From Dendrolimus kikuchii (lineage: Eukaryota; Arthropoda; Insecta; Lepidoptera; Lasiocampidae), in contig CM034398.1 of the NCBI GenBank assembly GCA_019925095.2, forward strand, positions 9,253,001 through 9,317,000: a stretch of 64,000 nt of DNA. The letters are read 5' to 3'. The position numbers and the translations under genes were made by a program. This document shows positions 22,575-35,200 of the stretch, piece after piece (positions within the stretch are counted from its first letter, which is position 1; each line of letters begins with the position of its first letter). The notes beneath the pieces are model-generated. The model was not told the origin of the DNA. It searched no databases and saw only the letters and a list, made by a program, of their open reading frames with translations.

Positions 22575-22800
22575 ATCTAGAAAGTAACACCATCTACTGG
22601 GTCCAATTGTGAATCTAAACCATTCAGGGACCGCACTCAAATACAAAAATTTCATCAAAATTTTGGAAACTGAATTCAACGCCACCTACCGGTTCCAATT
22701 GTGAATCTAAACCATCCCAGGATCCACTTAAATACACACAGAAAATTTCATAAAAATCGGTCGAGCCGTTTTTAAGTTTTATCAAGACACAACAATTGAT
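22575..22800 (-). mobile_element. Helitron-like family A fragment
   Basis: Two copies of the 'ccaattgtgaatctaaacca' module occur near 22600 and 22693. A terminal-like block on 'aatcggtcgagccgtttttaag' follows. The CTAG end is absent. It is more diverged than the copies at 27236 and 54577. Confidence 0.5.
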
Positions 22801-22933
22801 TTAGAGAAGATAAATAATATTCATAGCGCCAAGGAGATCCTTCCAAAAATATCAAAAACGATTCGACATAGTACGTCTTTTCCTTCCATACGTATTTTGG
22901 GATACGTTCTCTGTCAAACCACAAATCATCATA

Positions 22934-23730
22934 ATAGGTTGGGGAAAAAGTCTTTTCGCATATAGTATGTATGAACTTGTAATAAGATCTCTTTGGCTAT
23001 ACTATTTGAATCTGGCTGGTTTTGGTATCATTACAAAGTTTTAATTTTAAAGAAGACAATTCCAAATTCAAATTAGAAAAATGTGTGATTTTCATTTGTG
23101 TTTCTTATTGTTAAAATGAATGAATCTAATAAGAAATTCGATACATTTTAAAATTTTACTCCAAAAAATGCAATACAAGCAGCGAAAAAAAATTGTGATG
23201 TTTATGGACCTAATGCAGCAGACCTAATCTGTGAGAGTAGCGTAAATTAGTTTAAGTGTTTTCAATCCGGAAATTTTGATATCAAAGATGCACGTCGCTC
23301 TGGTCACCCTGTTACGGACAAAATTGATGCCATTTTTGAAAAAGTGGAGCAAGATCGGCGTATTAGTAGTTACGATGTAGCTGGAGAACTGAGAATTAAC
23401 CACAAAACGGTTTTGCTGGGAGGTGTTAATGCATCCGCCGTATAGTCCTGACCTTGCACCTTCAGTTTTTCACCTGGTTCGATCTCTGCAGAATTCCTTA
23501 GGCAGTGTCAGGTTAACATCACGAGAGGACTGCCAAAACCACTTGTCGCAGTTTTTTGATCAGAAGCCCCAAAATTTTTATAGAAATGGGATCACGTCCC
23601 TACCTACAAGATGGCAAAAAGTTATCCAACAAAATGGCATCTACATACTTTAGTCAAAAGTAAATAAACTTTATAAAAAAACCTTTTGAATTTTTATATA
23701 AAATGCGAAGAAACTTTTTCCCCAACCTAA
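22934..23730 (+). mobile_element. mariner element, internally deleted, with TIRs
   Basis: Terminal inverted repeats of about 28 bases are present: left TAGGTTGGGGAAAAAGTCTT from 22935, and right, reading inward, TTAGGTTGGGGAAAAAGTTT, both ending near TTCGCAT. TA stands outside on each side (22932-22933 and 23731-23732), the mariner target. At 797 bp it is well short of a full element of about 1.3 kb because the middle of the transposase is missing. Confidence 0.85.
23116..23653 (+). pseudogene. mariner transposase remnant
   Basis: The N-terminal DNA-binding part is readable, with an in-frame TAA and TAG, through SGHPVTDKIDAIFEKVEQD and INHKTVL. It then jumps at about 23415-23427 into MHPPYSPDLAPSVFHLVRSL and the family C-terminus, ending at TAG 23651-23653. 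Roughly 600 bases, including the first two catalytic aspartates, are missing. The third catalytic position of the DD34D triad, normally Asp after PS, is Val here. The copy cannot act by itself but could have been moved in trans through its TIRs. Confidence 0.85.
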
Positions 23731-23732
23731 TA

Positions 23733-25680
23733 TGTATAAGTATATAGAAATGGATATTTCAATTCAAAATTAGAATCGATAAGTGTGATCGATCCTCATA
23801 GTTATTAAAATAATAATTAATGATGAGTCTGTGACGGATTAATATTTTCCAAATAGACATTGATAAATTGACGAGGCGACATTGGCTATTATAATATTGG
23901 TTTTTGTATCTTAAACAAACGCTTGAATAGAATAATATTATAATGTAACAATTACATTAAAACACTTGGTAGAAACAACATAACAACGTTGATGGGCTGT
24001 TCTGTTATAATTAGTTCCATTTTTTGCAGCGGGACTTGTTTAGTGAGACCCTCTAGCTTACCGCGAATCTGTCATTATACTTTTTATTTATAAAATATGA
24101 GCTACGAAATTAAACCTGTAATACTGGTGGGCGATGGCTATCAGCAGCACATTGACAGCTTTTAGGTCGAAAATGTGACACTTTAGAAGATTTTCTTTCA
24201 TACAATACTGGTTTGTGACAGTGTCTGGTTTTCGACGGATAGTCCGGATTTCTTTATGTTTGTCCGGTCAAGAAAATCTTGATAAACCGGAAAAAAGATT
24301 TTTTGTTGCGAACGGTTTTAAAGCAAATTTGTTCATTATCTAGCTAACTCGAAAGAACACGTTATTTGATGCGCCGTCACCCCGAATTGTGCGTTTTCTT
24401 TAATATACAAGTAATTGCTAGTTGCACTCCAAAGATGCCATCTCAGGCAATAAAAAAATATTAAAAACAGTGGCATCGAGTATTAAATATATGAAATAGT
24501 ATATTGGATCTTAGTTTAGCATTCGATGCAAATTTAGTATCTAAAAAGTTAGTTTTCAGTTAAGTTATATGTTAGTAAAAAAAAAAACTTCCGGTTTTTT
24601 TCGAATACATCTGGCAACCCTAGTGACAGAGGATATACACCTGAACAGAGGAATTTGAAAGGAAAAGCCATATTGTACCGATCCCAAATGATTGAAAAAG
24701 TTCAATTTGAAAGAAAATATACGAAAATTGTAGATAAAGGTAGCTACATCAGGTTCGATACTAAATATATTTGAAAGACTTGTTTTATCTTAATAACTAT
24801 GGACATAAATAGATTTTGGAATATATACAAGATAATAAAAATGTTACAGTACAGTATAAGTCTAAACTGCTCAAGCGTTTAAGATATTATATCCTGATTT
24901 TTAATTACCTGGACTAAAATGATAGCTGTGAATCGCTCCGATCGACCTTTTTTATGTTTCAAGCTTAGAGAAACTCACTGTCACTTATTGATTCAACTCA
25001 CATATGAATAAAAAAAAAACGATTGCAGCTGTCATTTTAGTCTAGGAAATTAAAAATCAGAGTATAATAATTTTTGAACTACGGACATTTGACAGATAAC
25101 CATCGTATGTTCTGAACATCAATGCATAACCTTGCCATAACGTTTCAAACACGAACTATTTTTTTACCTTCTGGAAATATTATACATAAAACTAGGTATA
25201 GATAGGTACTCCAAAAATTCTATAAGGATCATCGATTTTCTGAAACTAATGTTGACAACACTTAGTTCTTTAAATATTTCCCTTGTATTTAGTTATAATA
25301 AACGAATTGTAAAACATGGTAATCAATTTCCTACTACCATCACTCAAACTGATTTTCTCGTTTCCCAAATGAGTAGACTTTACAGTTGTCATAAAATGCC
25401 AGTAGGGTAAAAGGTAGTTTTCAAGTTACAGGTAAGGTCTAAGCGACTACTTTTAGGTTTATTGCCCATTGGCTTTGTATTTCTTACTTTATAAGTTTGT
25501 CGTACGGCATTGGAAGAAATTGTCTTTTTTTTTAAATATATTATTAACTCTCGTTCGACCACTGCCCCATTTTCACTCTTAACTAACTACAAGTAGGTAT
25601 TTCTCTTTTCTTTACGGGTGTAATCTATCTAACACGAATTATGGTTTATTAGTCTGATGGTACGACTTCTTGGCTGAAAA
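23733..25680. other. No gene seen
   Basis: Long AT-rich stretch with no recognised repeats, hairpins or coding features. Confidence 0.4.
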
Positions 25681-25862
25681 TAACTGACCAGTAAATATGC
25701 AGACGGCGTTGGGCAGTGATCTGCAGAATAGACAGGTATTAGTCAGATTACGCAGGGGAGCAAGTCACCAGGGCCACAGAAAAGCGATGCGTGCAAGGCT
25801 CAATAGGAGGACCGGACGGAGGAGCAGAATAAACTGCATTTTGCGCCCCAAAAGACCTGAGC

Positions 25863-26307
25863 CATGACCTTAACAAGGAGGCTAAAGTACGATAACTCAC
25901 ACCTGAGCATGGGCGGGGTTGACATTAGCATGTTCTTAGAGGTGAAGATCCTGAGGCTGACAATAGACAGAGCGCTGACGTTCAATGCTCACGCAACGAA
26001 CGTCTGCGCAAAAGCCTTGTCTGTCTAAAAGCAGCTAGTACGCACTGTCAGTGTCGGCTGGGGTCTTCATCCAGAAGTCATCCGGTCCTTCTACACAGCA
26101 GTTGTCGAATTAATCATTATGTACGCATGAAGCGCCTGGGCTCCGGCAAAAGCCAAGCTAGGTGTACGGAAGCAACTAGGCGTCGTACAGCTGGGCTTTG
26201 CCCAGAAGCTGTGCAAGGCCTGCCGAACAGTCTCCCTAAACATATTAATGGTATTGTCAGGTATACACCCTCTGGATCTGCACATACATGGGAACACAGA
26301 GTATGGC
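25863..26307 (+). pseudogene. R1-like LINE reverse transcriptase, 5' part
   Basis: The frame gives the thumb/connection part of an R1-clade-type polymerase: ISMFLEVKILRLTIDRALTF, then VSVGWGLHPEVIRSFYTAVV, and KLGVRKQLGVVQLGFAQKL followed by RTVSL and PLDLH. An in-frame TAA (after LSV) and TGA (in YASSAW) disable it. Minus-strand frames here are shadows. A different LINE tail interrupts it at about 26308, and RNase H coding resumes at 26542. Confidence 0.75.
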
Positions 26308-26541
26308 AATAGGCAGGTGGTAGGGCATTTGCCCGACTGGATGGCTACCACCCTTGGTCTAAAGTATGTCGCCATAACAACCTTGAGTTGTGTTCCGGAA
26401 TTAGTGGCCAGGTTCCAGTCTCCCTTAAGAGAGCAGCAGCGCATTTCTAGCACCTTTGGTGTTATAAATGTCCATAGGCGATGGTAACCGCTTTCCACCA
26501 AGTGGGCCGTCTGCCTGTCTGCTGATCTCCTGCAATAAAAA
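26308..26541 (+). mobile_element. Family C tail inserted in R1-like LINE
   Basis: A 5'-truncated family C copy runs from CAGGTGGTAGGGCATTTGCC to GCAATAAAAAAAAA. GGCAA stands before and just after it and may be part of a short target duplication. The R1-like reading resumes right after the A tail, so this insertion is younger than the R1-like copy. Confidence 0.7.
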
Positions 26542-27075
26542 AAAAGGCAAGGGGGTATCTCTGTTCTGGGTTAAGGCGCATGCCGCGGTGAAGGAAAACG
26601 ATAGAACGAACGCTCTAGCAAAAGCCGCTGCTTGATCCCTGAAAGTAAAGCCACATTATGACCTGTGACCAGTTTCATTTGTCAAGCGAATTATCCGCAT
26701 GGAGACGCTTGAAAAATGGAACCAGCGTTACAGGGATGAGCTAATACCGTCCGTGACTAAGTTTTTCTTTCCGGATGCGGTATGCGCCTTCAAACTTGCC
26801 AGAAGCCTTGCCACAACTAACCTGACAACCCAGATCACAGAGGGTTCTCTGAAGGGGGACTTAACGTGTGTCTGTGAACCTGGAGTACCGGAGATCCCCT
26901 AGTATGCAATATTCGACTGCCCTCTCTTTGCCGTGGATCCACAACACGTCTAGCACTCGAAAACGGACGTCACACGTGAGAATATCCACGATTTGATGAG
27001 TAAGAAGGTACACAAAGATTTCTTGGAATTCGCTATTAAAATTATTAATAAGAGAAAGGGGTCTACAAGAAACGG
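26542..27075 (+). pseudogene. R1-like LINE, RNase H and C-terminal part
   Basis: GKGVSLFWVKAHAAVKENDR, then TNALAKAAA, matches the RNase H end (WVxAHxxxxxNxxAxxLAxxAA) of R1/Jockey-type LINEs. MET LEKWNQRY follows, then a Cys-containing tail with a C-x-C and later FDCPLF. It ends in DFLEFAIKIINKRKG. Stops and small frame changes are present. Coding between PLDLH and this block is missing, so the copy was deleted before or during the family C insertion. Confidence 0.7.
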
Positions 27076-27235
27076 TAGTGGCATATGGTGAGTAGTATAT
27101 GTTAATTAAGCGTTTATACAAATAGATTATAAATACAGGTATCCTTAAAATTTGCAATATACATCTAAAGTCGTATAAATAAATAGATATAAATATGAAA
27201 TTTCGTAGATAGATTAGACAAAAATGTAATAGAAA

Positions 27236-27569
27236 TCTATGTACATAAAAGAAAGTCGTGTTAGTTACACTATTTATAACTCAAGAACGGCTGTACCGAT
27301 TTGGCTGAAAATTGGTGAGGAGGTAGCTTAGAACCAGGCGACGGACATAGGATGCTTTTTATTCCGTTGGTACCGGTAGGTGGCGCTGAGATCGGGTTCT
27401 AGAATCCTCCTAATGACCTGAACCGGTTTTGGTGATTTTGTTTTTGTGTGTTTGAGTGGGTGGGTCCCCGGATGGTTTAAATCTACAATTGGAACCGGTA
27501 GGTGGCGCTGGGAACGGGTCCTAGATTTCTATTTTTTCAGAGCAGGACAATGTCTGCCGGGGCCGCTAG
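27236..27569 (+). mobile_element. Helitron-like family A, complete short copy
   Basis: It starts TCTATGTACATAAAAGAAAG and ends GTCTGCCGGGGCCGCTAG, with T following: the TC...CTAG ends and the A/T target expected of Helitrons. The 334-bp body has the doubled module 'ggtaggtggcgctgagatcgg' (27376 and 27498). Non-autonomous and non-coding. Confidence 0.7.
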
Positions 27570-28116
27570 TAATATATAAAACATAAAAAGCATAAAAACA
27601 ATATATTAGATAGTAAGTGAAAGGGGTGTCCCGTATAGGGTGGAGGAGCGACATGGAATGTTCCTCCGTCTCAAAGGAAGTTCTTCCAGCGAGACTATTG
27701 TTCCTCGCCGGCATAGATCCATTTGTTTTTATTTTTTATTAGACTTGACTTTATGTTGTTGGCCCGAAGACCTAACAACTTTCCCGGGGTTTTCGGGGCG
27801 AGCGCCTTCGAAGCGGAGGCGCTCAAGCTCGGAGGGACCCATTTGTTATTGTTGAAAATTTGTATTGTGTATATATTCTTTGTAAGTTTCGGGAAACGTT
27901 TGCGACCTCAATTATTGCACAGCGCCATCTATTGGCTTATAACTGTTCCACTACAGTAAGCAATTGATAGATATAAAGCTGTATTAGTAGTAAGAGAAAT
28001 GTAATAGTTTTTAAGTTTTTGCTAAAAAAGAAAGAATGAAAATAAAAATAAAAATCTCTATTCTAGCCTATAATGGAGGAGAAGGTGAAACAAATATGGT
28101 GCGGTTTCATACACAT
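27570..28116. other. No gene seen
   Basis: Mixed composition with a GC-richer patch at 27780-27845. Short open frames on both strands have no recognisable product. Confidence 0.4.
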
Positions 28117-28303
28117 TATATACTAATATTATAAAGAGGAAACATTTATATTATTGTATGCTTGTAACGAATAAACTCAAAAACTACTGGACCGATTTCT
28201 AAAATTCTTTCACCATTACAATGCTACATTATCCTTGAGTAACATAGGTTTATCCAAAAGGTAAAAAAATCTCCACCCCTGCGAAGCCGGGATGGGCCGC
28301 TAG
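28117..28303 (+). mobile_element. Helitron-like element with CTAG end
   Basis: From TATATACTAATATTATAAAG (28117) to GAAGCCGGGATGGGCCGCTAG (28303), followed by T. It belongs to the family at 565 and 18973. Only 187 bp; non-coding. Confidence 0.65.
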
Positions 28304-28304
28304 T

Positions 28305-28505
28305 CTGTGGCCCGACAATTTCACGCATATGTGGCGATGGATGTAATGTGTTATTTGAGATGCGACATTGTTAAAGACCTTAAATATTGATAGATAATGT
28401 ATGTATATACACTAAAAAGACTATGCCTTAACGACTTTATTTTTTAACGCTTTAAATAAGGCACATTCGGTCACATACTAACGCAGATAAAGTCCCAGCA
28501 TGAGC
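28305..28505 (+). repeat. Dispersed repeat B, copy 2
   Basis: 'gagatgcgacattgttaaag', 'cttaaatattgatagataa', and ACTAACGCAG align with 52300-52440 and 17600-17720. It begins immediately at the end of the Helitron-like copy. Confidence 0.45.
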
Positions 28506-29696
28506 GTTGCACCGCTTGTTTCACTGACAATATAGGTGTCATCATTTCCATCAGGCATTCAAAACTTGCCACAATTACCCTGTTTACTTTACTTTGGATT
28601 TCACTATTGTATAATTTGGCAGAAACTTCTCTGTTGTATGTATGCATTACACATAATTTAATTAGCTTGGGAATATAAAACGTGCATGTTTGTGTTTTGG
28701 TACGCTAGGTACTCAAAATAAAGTCATTCATACCGTTTTTCGGTGTTTTTTTATAACACTCAAATAGTGGTTGTTGTTAATTTTCTATAGCACCATTTAA
28801 ATTTTAACCTTTTAGTTTCTGAAACTAGGAATATTATATACGTAATAATATTTTCAAGGATTTCCACTACCTTAATTACCATACACATTTGTAACCTTCA
28901 TAAGTTAATATACCTTTAAAATTATCATGTTGACCTTTGAAGAACTACTACTATAAACAGAAGGGACGTGTGAAAGGTTTCCACATGGCCTGTAACGTTG
29001 TTTTCCTAAAAGGTTTTCTTGTTATCCCTGTATATAAATGGCTAATAATGGAATAAAAGCGGGCAAACGAAGTTCTCTTGCACAAACCCTCGTTCAAGTC
29101 TATTGAGAACCACCGAGGGGTGCTGAGATACAAACTTTAAGGCTTCAGCTAACGGACAAAGAGCCTTTGATAGACGTGTTAAAACTAAACACTAGACAAA
29201 CTACTGTATTGTAACCACAACAACATGGTATTATGAAATACGAAAAATGTGTCTACTTTTTAGGGATCCGAAACTTTGCCAAAAGGGTAATCCTCGTGAT
29301 CTTCATGTCCGTCTGTTGAAACGACAGGAAAATGTATATAGTCTATTTAGCACTACAAGCGTATATAGTGTAATCGCGAAATAGGTACAGTCGCGGTATG
29401 AAAAGGTTCGTCACCTTAAAGTTGACTTTTTTTTGCACAAGTACAAGAAAAAGTATCCCTAACATTTGAATAAAATGTTACATATTGTTACGTTTATAAA
29501 ATTTAGAAATGAAACGTAAATAAACGTACATGAAACATCCAAACAACAATGTAGCATTTCTATAATATTTTCTAAAACGATTTCAATTAACTGCAGCATA
29601 TTATAAATATTAGAGTCTTGATATATGGGCCGATCATTTGCTTTTGTATTCCTAGGTTTAACCAGAAATGTGTGATTAAATTTCGTACAGTTACAA
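28506..29696. other. No gene seen
   Basis: AT-rich; no recognised element. Confidence 0.4.
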
Positions 29697-30252
29697 CGCT
29701 CTACAAAGCACAAATCAGACCATATATAAAGTATCCATCCATCTATCTATGGGCCGAAGCACCAGCTCACTAGACTGATCCCCTCGATTCTATCTAGCGT
29801 CACGTCATTCATATCGTCGATGATCCCGTAGTAACAGCCGGATTAGAATAGCTTAGCCTTCGGAGACTTTGCAACCCTCTGCGTATTCTACTGCCTGTAC
29901 AACGAGCAGTGTTCCGAGGAATTGTTTGACCTGGTGCCAACGCCTCACTTTTACAACCGCATCGCTGCACAGCGAGTGGGATGTTCACCGCCATTTCCTT
30001 GAGTTACCACGCTCAACTACGCAATGGTTCTCTAGAACATTTATCCTGCGTATAACAATGACCTGGAGAAAACTTCCCACTGCGGTTTTTCCTTTGCGCT
30101 ATGACGTAGGGTTCTTTAAGAAGAGCGTTATAAAATTTCTTAGAGGTCGGAAAGCGTTAGCGACACCCCTGGTGTTGCAAAGGAAACGGTATCCGCTTTC
30201 CATCAGATGGGTCGTCTGCCCGTTTGCCTACTTCAGGCAATAAAAAAAACGC
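29697..30252 (+). pseudogene. CR1/Jockey-group LINE, reverse transcriptase end and tail
   Basis: It begins with ALYKAQIRP, the conserved motif ahead of the RT C-terminus. IVDDPVVTAGLE and LSLRRLC follow, then ISLSYHAQLRNGSLEHL. It closes with the family C-type 3' block and a GCAATAAAAAAAA tail. Several frame changes and stops are present. It is the + strand sister of 53357-53990 and links the family C tail to a LINE with this polymerase. Confidence 0.75.
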
Positions 30253-31110
30253 CACCACAATTCCTAATGATAGATTACGGTTGTAGGTGGATGGACTTTT
30301 TTGTTACGTCTGACTTTAAGCTCCTTTATAATTTTTTCTTCAAGGCTGTGAATACTTTGTTTTATTAGACACTTCCACTCCAGACTAGTTAACAGACAGA
30401 CAGTAGACAGAAAGTTTAGTTTGATTAAATATTTACAACTGATACTGATACACAAAAGGGATAGTATCCATATGTTTGTATGTCACTGCATTTTTTTCCA
30501 CACGGAGTGATTGGTCTATACATAAAATATAAAATATGCTTTCAAAAATTTGGCTATTTTTATTTAGTAGTTTTTTGTCATTTTCCGCATTACAATTTGC
30601 GCATGTACTGATTTTTAGAGTAGTAAGTATAATGATATTAGTTTACCTGTAAGTGTTAATTGACTTTATATATCCTTTTATACATAGAAATATCGTACGA
30701 AATTATTTTAATATCACAATAAGATTAAATGAAAAGTCGAAGGGATTAACAATTGTTTCAAACATTTTTCATAAAAAGTGCAAACAAAAGTCTTTACTGC
30801 TATCAGTTTGTTTTTCAACTTATTTATCTGTCTGGGGAGATGATTAATATTCTTTAATATCCAAGATATTTGCAACTGTTTGACATCGCTATGCTGCAAG
30901 CTGGTTCTTCTTTTATATTTTTTAATATTACAATCCAAATCCAGATTTGCAATGTTCCCTTATTACATACTGTAATTTATTATAGCAAAACTTTAAATGT
31001 TATTTGGTAGTATCTAAAATATAATGATTTAATATTTATTTAGTAGATACATGTATGTGTAATATGTATAATAAGTAGTTACTTATTATAATATAATAGT
31101 CATATTATAT
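30253..31110. other. No gene seen
   Basis: AT-rich; only weak open frames. Confidence 0.4.
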
Positions 31111-31275
31111 ACATACATACATAACTTCACGCCAGTTCGCTTGCGGGGTAGGCAAGAACAACAGAGCGCCATTTAGGCTTATTCTTACACACTTCACATG
31201 CTTCTTTGACATTCATAACTCTTGTCATGCACGCTCGTCTGTTCTTAAGGCTCCTGACATCACCTTCTGCTAGTG
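31111..31275 (-). mobile_element. LINE C-terminal tail, family T, copy 1
   Basis: The minus strand reads MTRVMNVKEACEVCKNKPKW and then AYPASELA, followed by a stop. A (TATG)n-type tail follows, seen here as ACATACATACATA at 31111-31123. The same peptide and tail occur at 54297-54436, and a stub sits inside the maT element at 49234. Likely the 3' end of a non-LTR retrotransposon; the clade was not identified. Confidence 0.65.
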
Positions 31276-31662
31276 GTTAGTGCTAGTGGTCATATTATAT
31301 AATTATAATATAGTAGTCAGTTGACTATCATATTGTATGTATATTTACTTCTGTATTATATCTATTCCAAGTATATCTGCTTGTGTAGTATTTATGAATT
31401 TTAACTAATTATTACATACATATATCAATTTTACACATAAATCATAAATTGGGATCATTTAGTTTGTAACGTGGATTATATCCAGTAGAAATCTCTTCTT
31501 GTAAGCGAAAGAACCGCTGATCGCTTACTGCTCCCTGTCTTTAGACGTAGAGCTACAAATTTTTGTATATAATATGTGTATAATGAAATAATAATAAATA
31601 ATGAATAAATGATATATAAATATATTATGTGTACATAAAATGTACTTAACGAATTTTTTTCA

Positions 31663-32065
31663 ACCTACGAAAACAAAACCGACGTCAAACCAAAAAGCAT
31701 AAAATAAATATTTAACCGACTTCTTTCTAAGACTTCAAGATGTTGTAGAAAGAAGTCGGTTAAACATTTAGTTTTTGCTTTTTGGTTTGATTTCGGTTTT
31801 GTTTTTGGTAAAATAAATATTTTTTTTTAATTTTTATTTGTGCAAATACCTGAATAGCTTTAGAAATAATATATTGAGTGCCTGTAGAAATTGTACTACT
31901 GGCAAGCGTATACAAGTTTGCCATCCCACTCTTCGGTGTAGACGCTCTTCAACAATGGTTGCTTTCGATTTCCCTGAGCTCCACTCATCAGATCCTGACT
32001 TGGGGTTATCGAGACCACCACATTGGAACTAAGAACTTTTTGGAAGTTGGTTAAAACAAGACCAC
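31663..32065 (+). repeat. AACCGACTTC-family repeat D3 with 66-bp hairpin
   Basis: A strong hairpin opens the copy: 31663-31730 pairs with 31745-31810 with a few mismatches. It contains the perfect inner stem TTAACCGACTTCTTTCTA. The body shared with D1 follows ('gaatagctttagaaataatatat', then 'cactcatcagatcctgactt'). The terminus is GGAAGTTGGTTAAAAC near 32043-32058. Confidence 0.65.
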
Positions 32066-32196
32066 GATAAATTATTGTCTTAATTCGTTCACCATTTTAA
32101 AATTTAAATTAAATTGTAATAAGGAAAATCACCCCAAAAAAATCTGATTAAAATCAGTGCTTTCCCCGTAATAGGGCGCGGGTAGGCATAGTACTT

Positions 32197-32260
32197 ATAT
32201 ATAAAAGCCGGGAAGGGTTGTCGGAGGCTGTCCCTTTATTTCGTAGATAGCAGCCGGGTG
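32197..32260 (+). promoter_or_regulatory. Possible TATA promoter
   Basis: TATATATAAAAG at 32197-32208 is a strong TATA match followed by a GC-rich start-like region. No exon or transposon body could be assigned to it; it may equally be an old LTR fragment or chance. Confidence 0.2.
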
Positions 32261-35200
32261 GGGACAAACCGAATTTCTCTGATTCTTCACAGATGTTCAG
32301 AACAATATAGCTTCAGTACCGAAAGTGAGGAATTACTGAATTCATTAGCAGTTTATCATCGTAATTTCTTTTTAACCGACTACCAAGAGGAAGAGGTTTT
32401 CAATTCGTTTGTAAACTGTTTTTTTAGCTGTCCTTTTGAAAGGCTGTGAAGTTGTTTTGCCTGGATTATCTTGGATTTTTGAAAATAAATTAGAAACGTT
32501 TTACTGAGACGTAGTATATTGACACACATAGGCAAGGAATGACAAGCAGTAAGTCAAATGACAGATACAGACAAAAAATACATAGATAATAAAATGTGCG
32601 ATCTATTCACTATCACCTTTTTTGTTTAGTTTTATTTTTTACTTGTCGAAGTGTTTGTTCTTGGGCTCCGCAGCCGTTTTGGCAAAGCCTTATGAGATTG
32701 TTATGTCTATTCTTCAGTCTGTGTTTGTAGTATGGGTGAAATTTGGTAGGTACTATATGTAGCTACTCAATGGTGTAGTGAAATTACAAAAAAATAGTGG
32801 TCGCAAGAGTACACGTAATGGAGGAATTTTTTTCTTTTTAAATGAAAGTGTCGTATCGTTAGACAAGATTTATAAAGAAGACAATCTTTTAATTTATTTT
32901 TATTTAAGTCTCTAGATAAAGAGATAATTACTTCCAGTCATAAAAAGTTTCCCCTTTTACCTTTTTAAATGGAAATTGAAATTTTTTAGGAAATAACTAG
33001 GTGATAGATGTTAAAAAGTACTCTGAAATTAAATTAATTTGAATAAGTATCGATTAGTAATTTTTGTGATTTGAATTATTCACTAATTAATTATTTCTTG
33101 AGAGTCACTAATCAAATAACAAATATAGTGAATGTTCATGATCTCTACAAACCCTCAACTCTGTCACCACTTCTTTTTCACAAAGCACCTTTATCCTATT
33201 TGTAACACATGAAATCATCATCAACTGAGATAATTTTTACAAACTTACAGAATATCATAGCCTCAAAGATTTTGTAAGAGCGTACCTACTTATGATGTCA
33301 TAAGTAGGTGCAAGAAAAAGTAATCATATTGCCCATTAATTTTATTGTTTGAAAAGTAATTAATAGTAGATTGTTACACTAGAGGTGAAAATGACCTTTT
33401 TAGGCAGCAGGGAATTTGGCGTAGCGAGGGTCCTAATAGTTCGGGTGCCTAAATAGGCTTTTTACCCGAGTTTAACACTCTGCTTTTCATTTCGAATATG
33501 AGGAAAGTAAATAAAAACTGATTAGTTAAACAAACAACTACTTCTCTTATGAAATCAGGCGTGAAATCCATATCTAAATCTGACGAACTCATTTAATACG
33601 AAACGTTGAACTTCTTTTTCTATGGCATTCTACCAGTCAGTATTTTTCTTGTCACTGATGATAGTAGAAATTTAGCTCAAATTTATGTACATTAAATAAT
33701 AATTTAATGAAAAGTAATTTATAAATATAAAATGATGTTACAAAATTGTTGATATTTTTTTATTACAATTTATGCCGCGATCTAACAGTGGCTGTAAAAA
33801 AAGTTGGAAAACTTAAATTTTTTAACAGCAAGGAAAATAGTTTCCCAGGGACGAAAAGTACTGTTTTCATCCCTGTGATCAGGCAACTTCAAGCGTATTT
33901 ACAGAATATGAGAAATGAAAAATTATTTCTAACATGATGGTTTAAAAGTTAGATCATAAGATGCCATTTTAACACCTGTTCTTTTATATGTAAAAATATT
34001 AGAATTTATTGTAACATCGTTTTTTTTTGTGTCTCCCTTTCCTTTTTAGTATAAAGTATTTCAATTCTAGTTTCTTCGTGAATGAAATCCTACCCGGTTG
34101 CCGTGGCACTGCTTTAATATTTAAGATTTAAAATGCAAGTAATAACCCGCCTTGCAATATAGTCAAAGACGTTGGCGGATGCCCAAATCGCCTTATGCCC
34201 TTGGCAGCTGTCTTGCCGCCACTTAACGATGACATACACTTAACCTACTAACTAGTTCTCTAAGAAACTGCTATAGTAGCTTCATTAAGTTTGAAGATTA
34301 CTAAATCGTTTTTTTTTGGCTGTATATTCTTCTGTTTGTTACGTTATTTTTTGTTCCTCATGTGAATCTATTACCTATATGTCTTTAATTGAGAGATTTT
34401 TGCGGGAATTTGAAGAGTATTTTTAAGTGGTCTAAGGCAAGTAAACTGTTGGCTGGATGACAAAAATAAAGTATGTGAACCAATGTACTAACAATTGAAG
34501 AACGCTGACGAGGGAGCGTAGTAGAGTAGAGTACCAAGACGACTTCCAAGAATAAATAACGGGTAATTAATGTTAGCTAAAAAACACAAAGAAAAGGTTA
34601 TCAAAGTAAACGAGAAAGAAAAGATTGTCGTTTCAAGATCGAGACGGAGCAACTCTATGAACATGAAGTCAATGAACTTGTGGGCGGACTGTAAGACATG
34701 TACAAAGTAAAACATTAAATATCAAGTACTTTTCTGAATAATATAATTAGCATTCCTTTGATGTTTATCCCCGAAAATGTATTTGAAAACAGCTTTTCAT
34801 CAGTATGATTTAATTGGCATGAAATGTGTAAATGGGGCTATTGTCCAGCCGTATATATAAATTATACAATTCAGTCCGTTGAACTCTGAATGTCTATGTT
34901 TTCAACGGTCAGATAAAGACCAAGTAATTTATTATTATCAATATATAAGTATTATTCTAGTAAAATCGTATACAGTTGTAATTTGTTTCCAATTGTCTGG
35001 AAGAAATCGCTATTAATAATTCGGACGTCACTTGCACTTAATAATATCATAGAATCAGAATGGCATGATTTGTTTTGTGTGCATTAAAAAATATTATTTT
35101 CTATTTATTCTAAGCAAGTTTTTATATCGTGCGTTTGTGCATACTAATTTAAGTCTATATTTTTTAAAACTGCAAGTTAGTGTACTGTTTCTAGGTCACT

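Noticed and set aside
26091..26501. 136-codon minus frame
   Set aside because: Antisense shadow spanning two unrelated mobile elements (R1-like LINE and family C tail).
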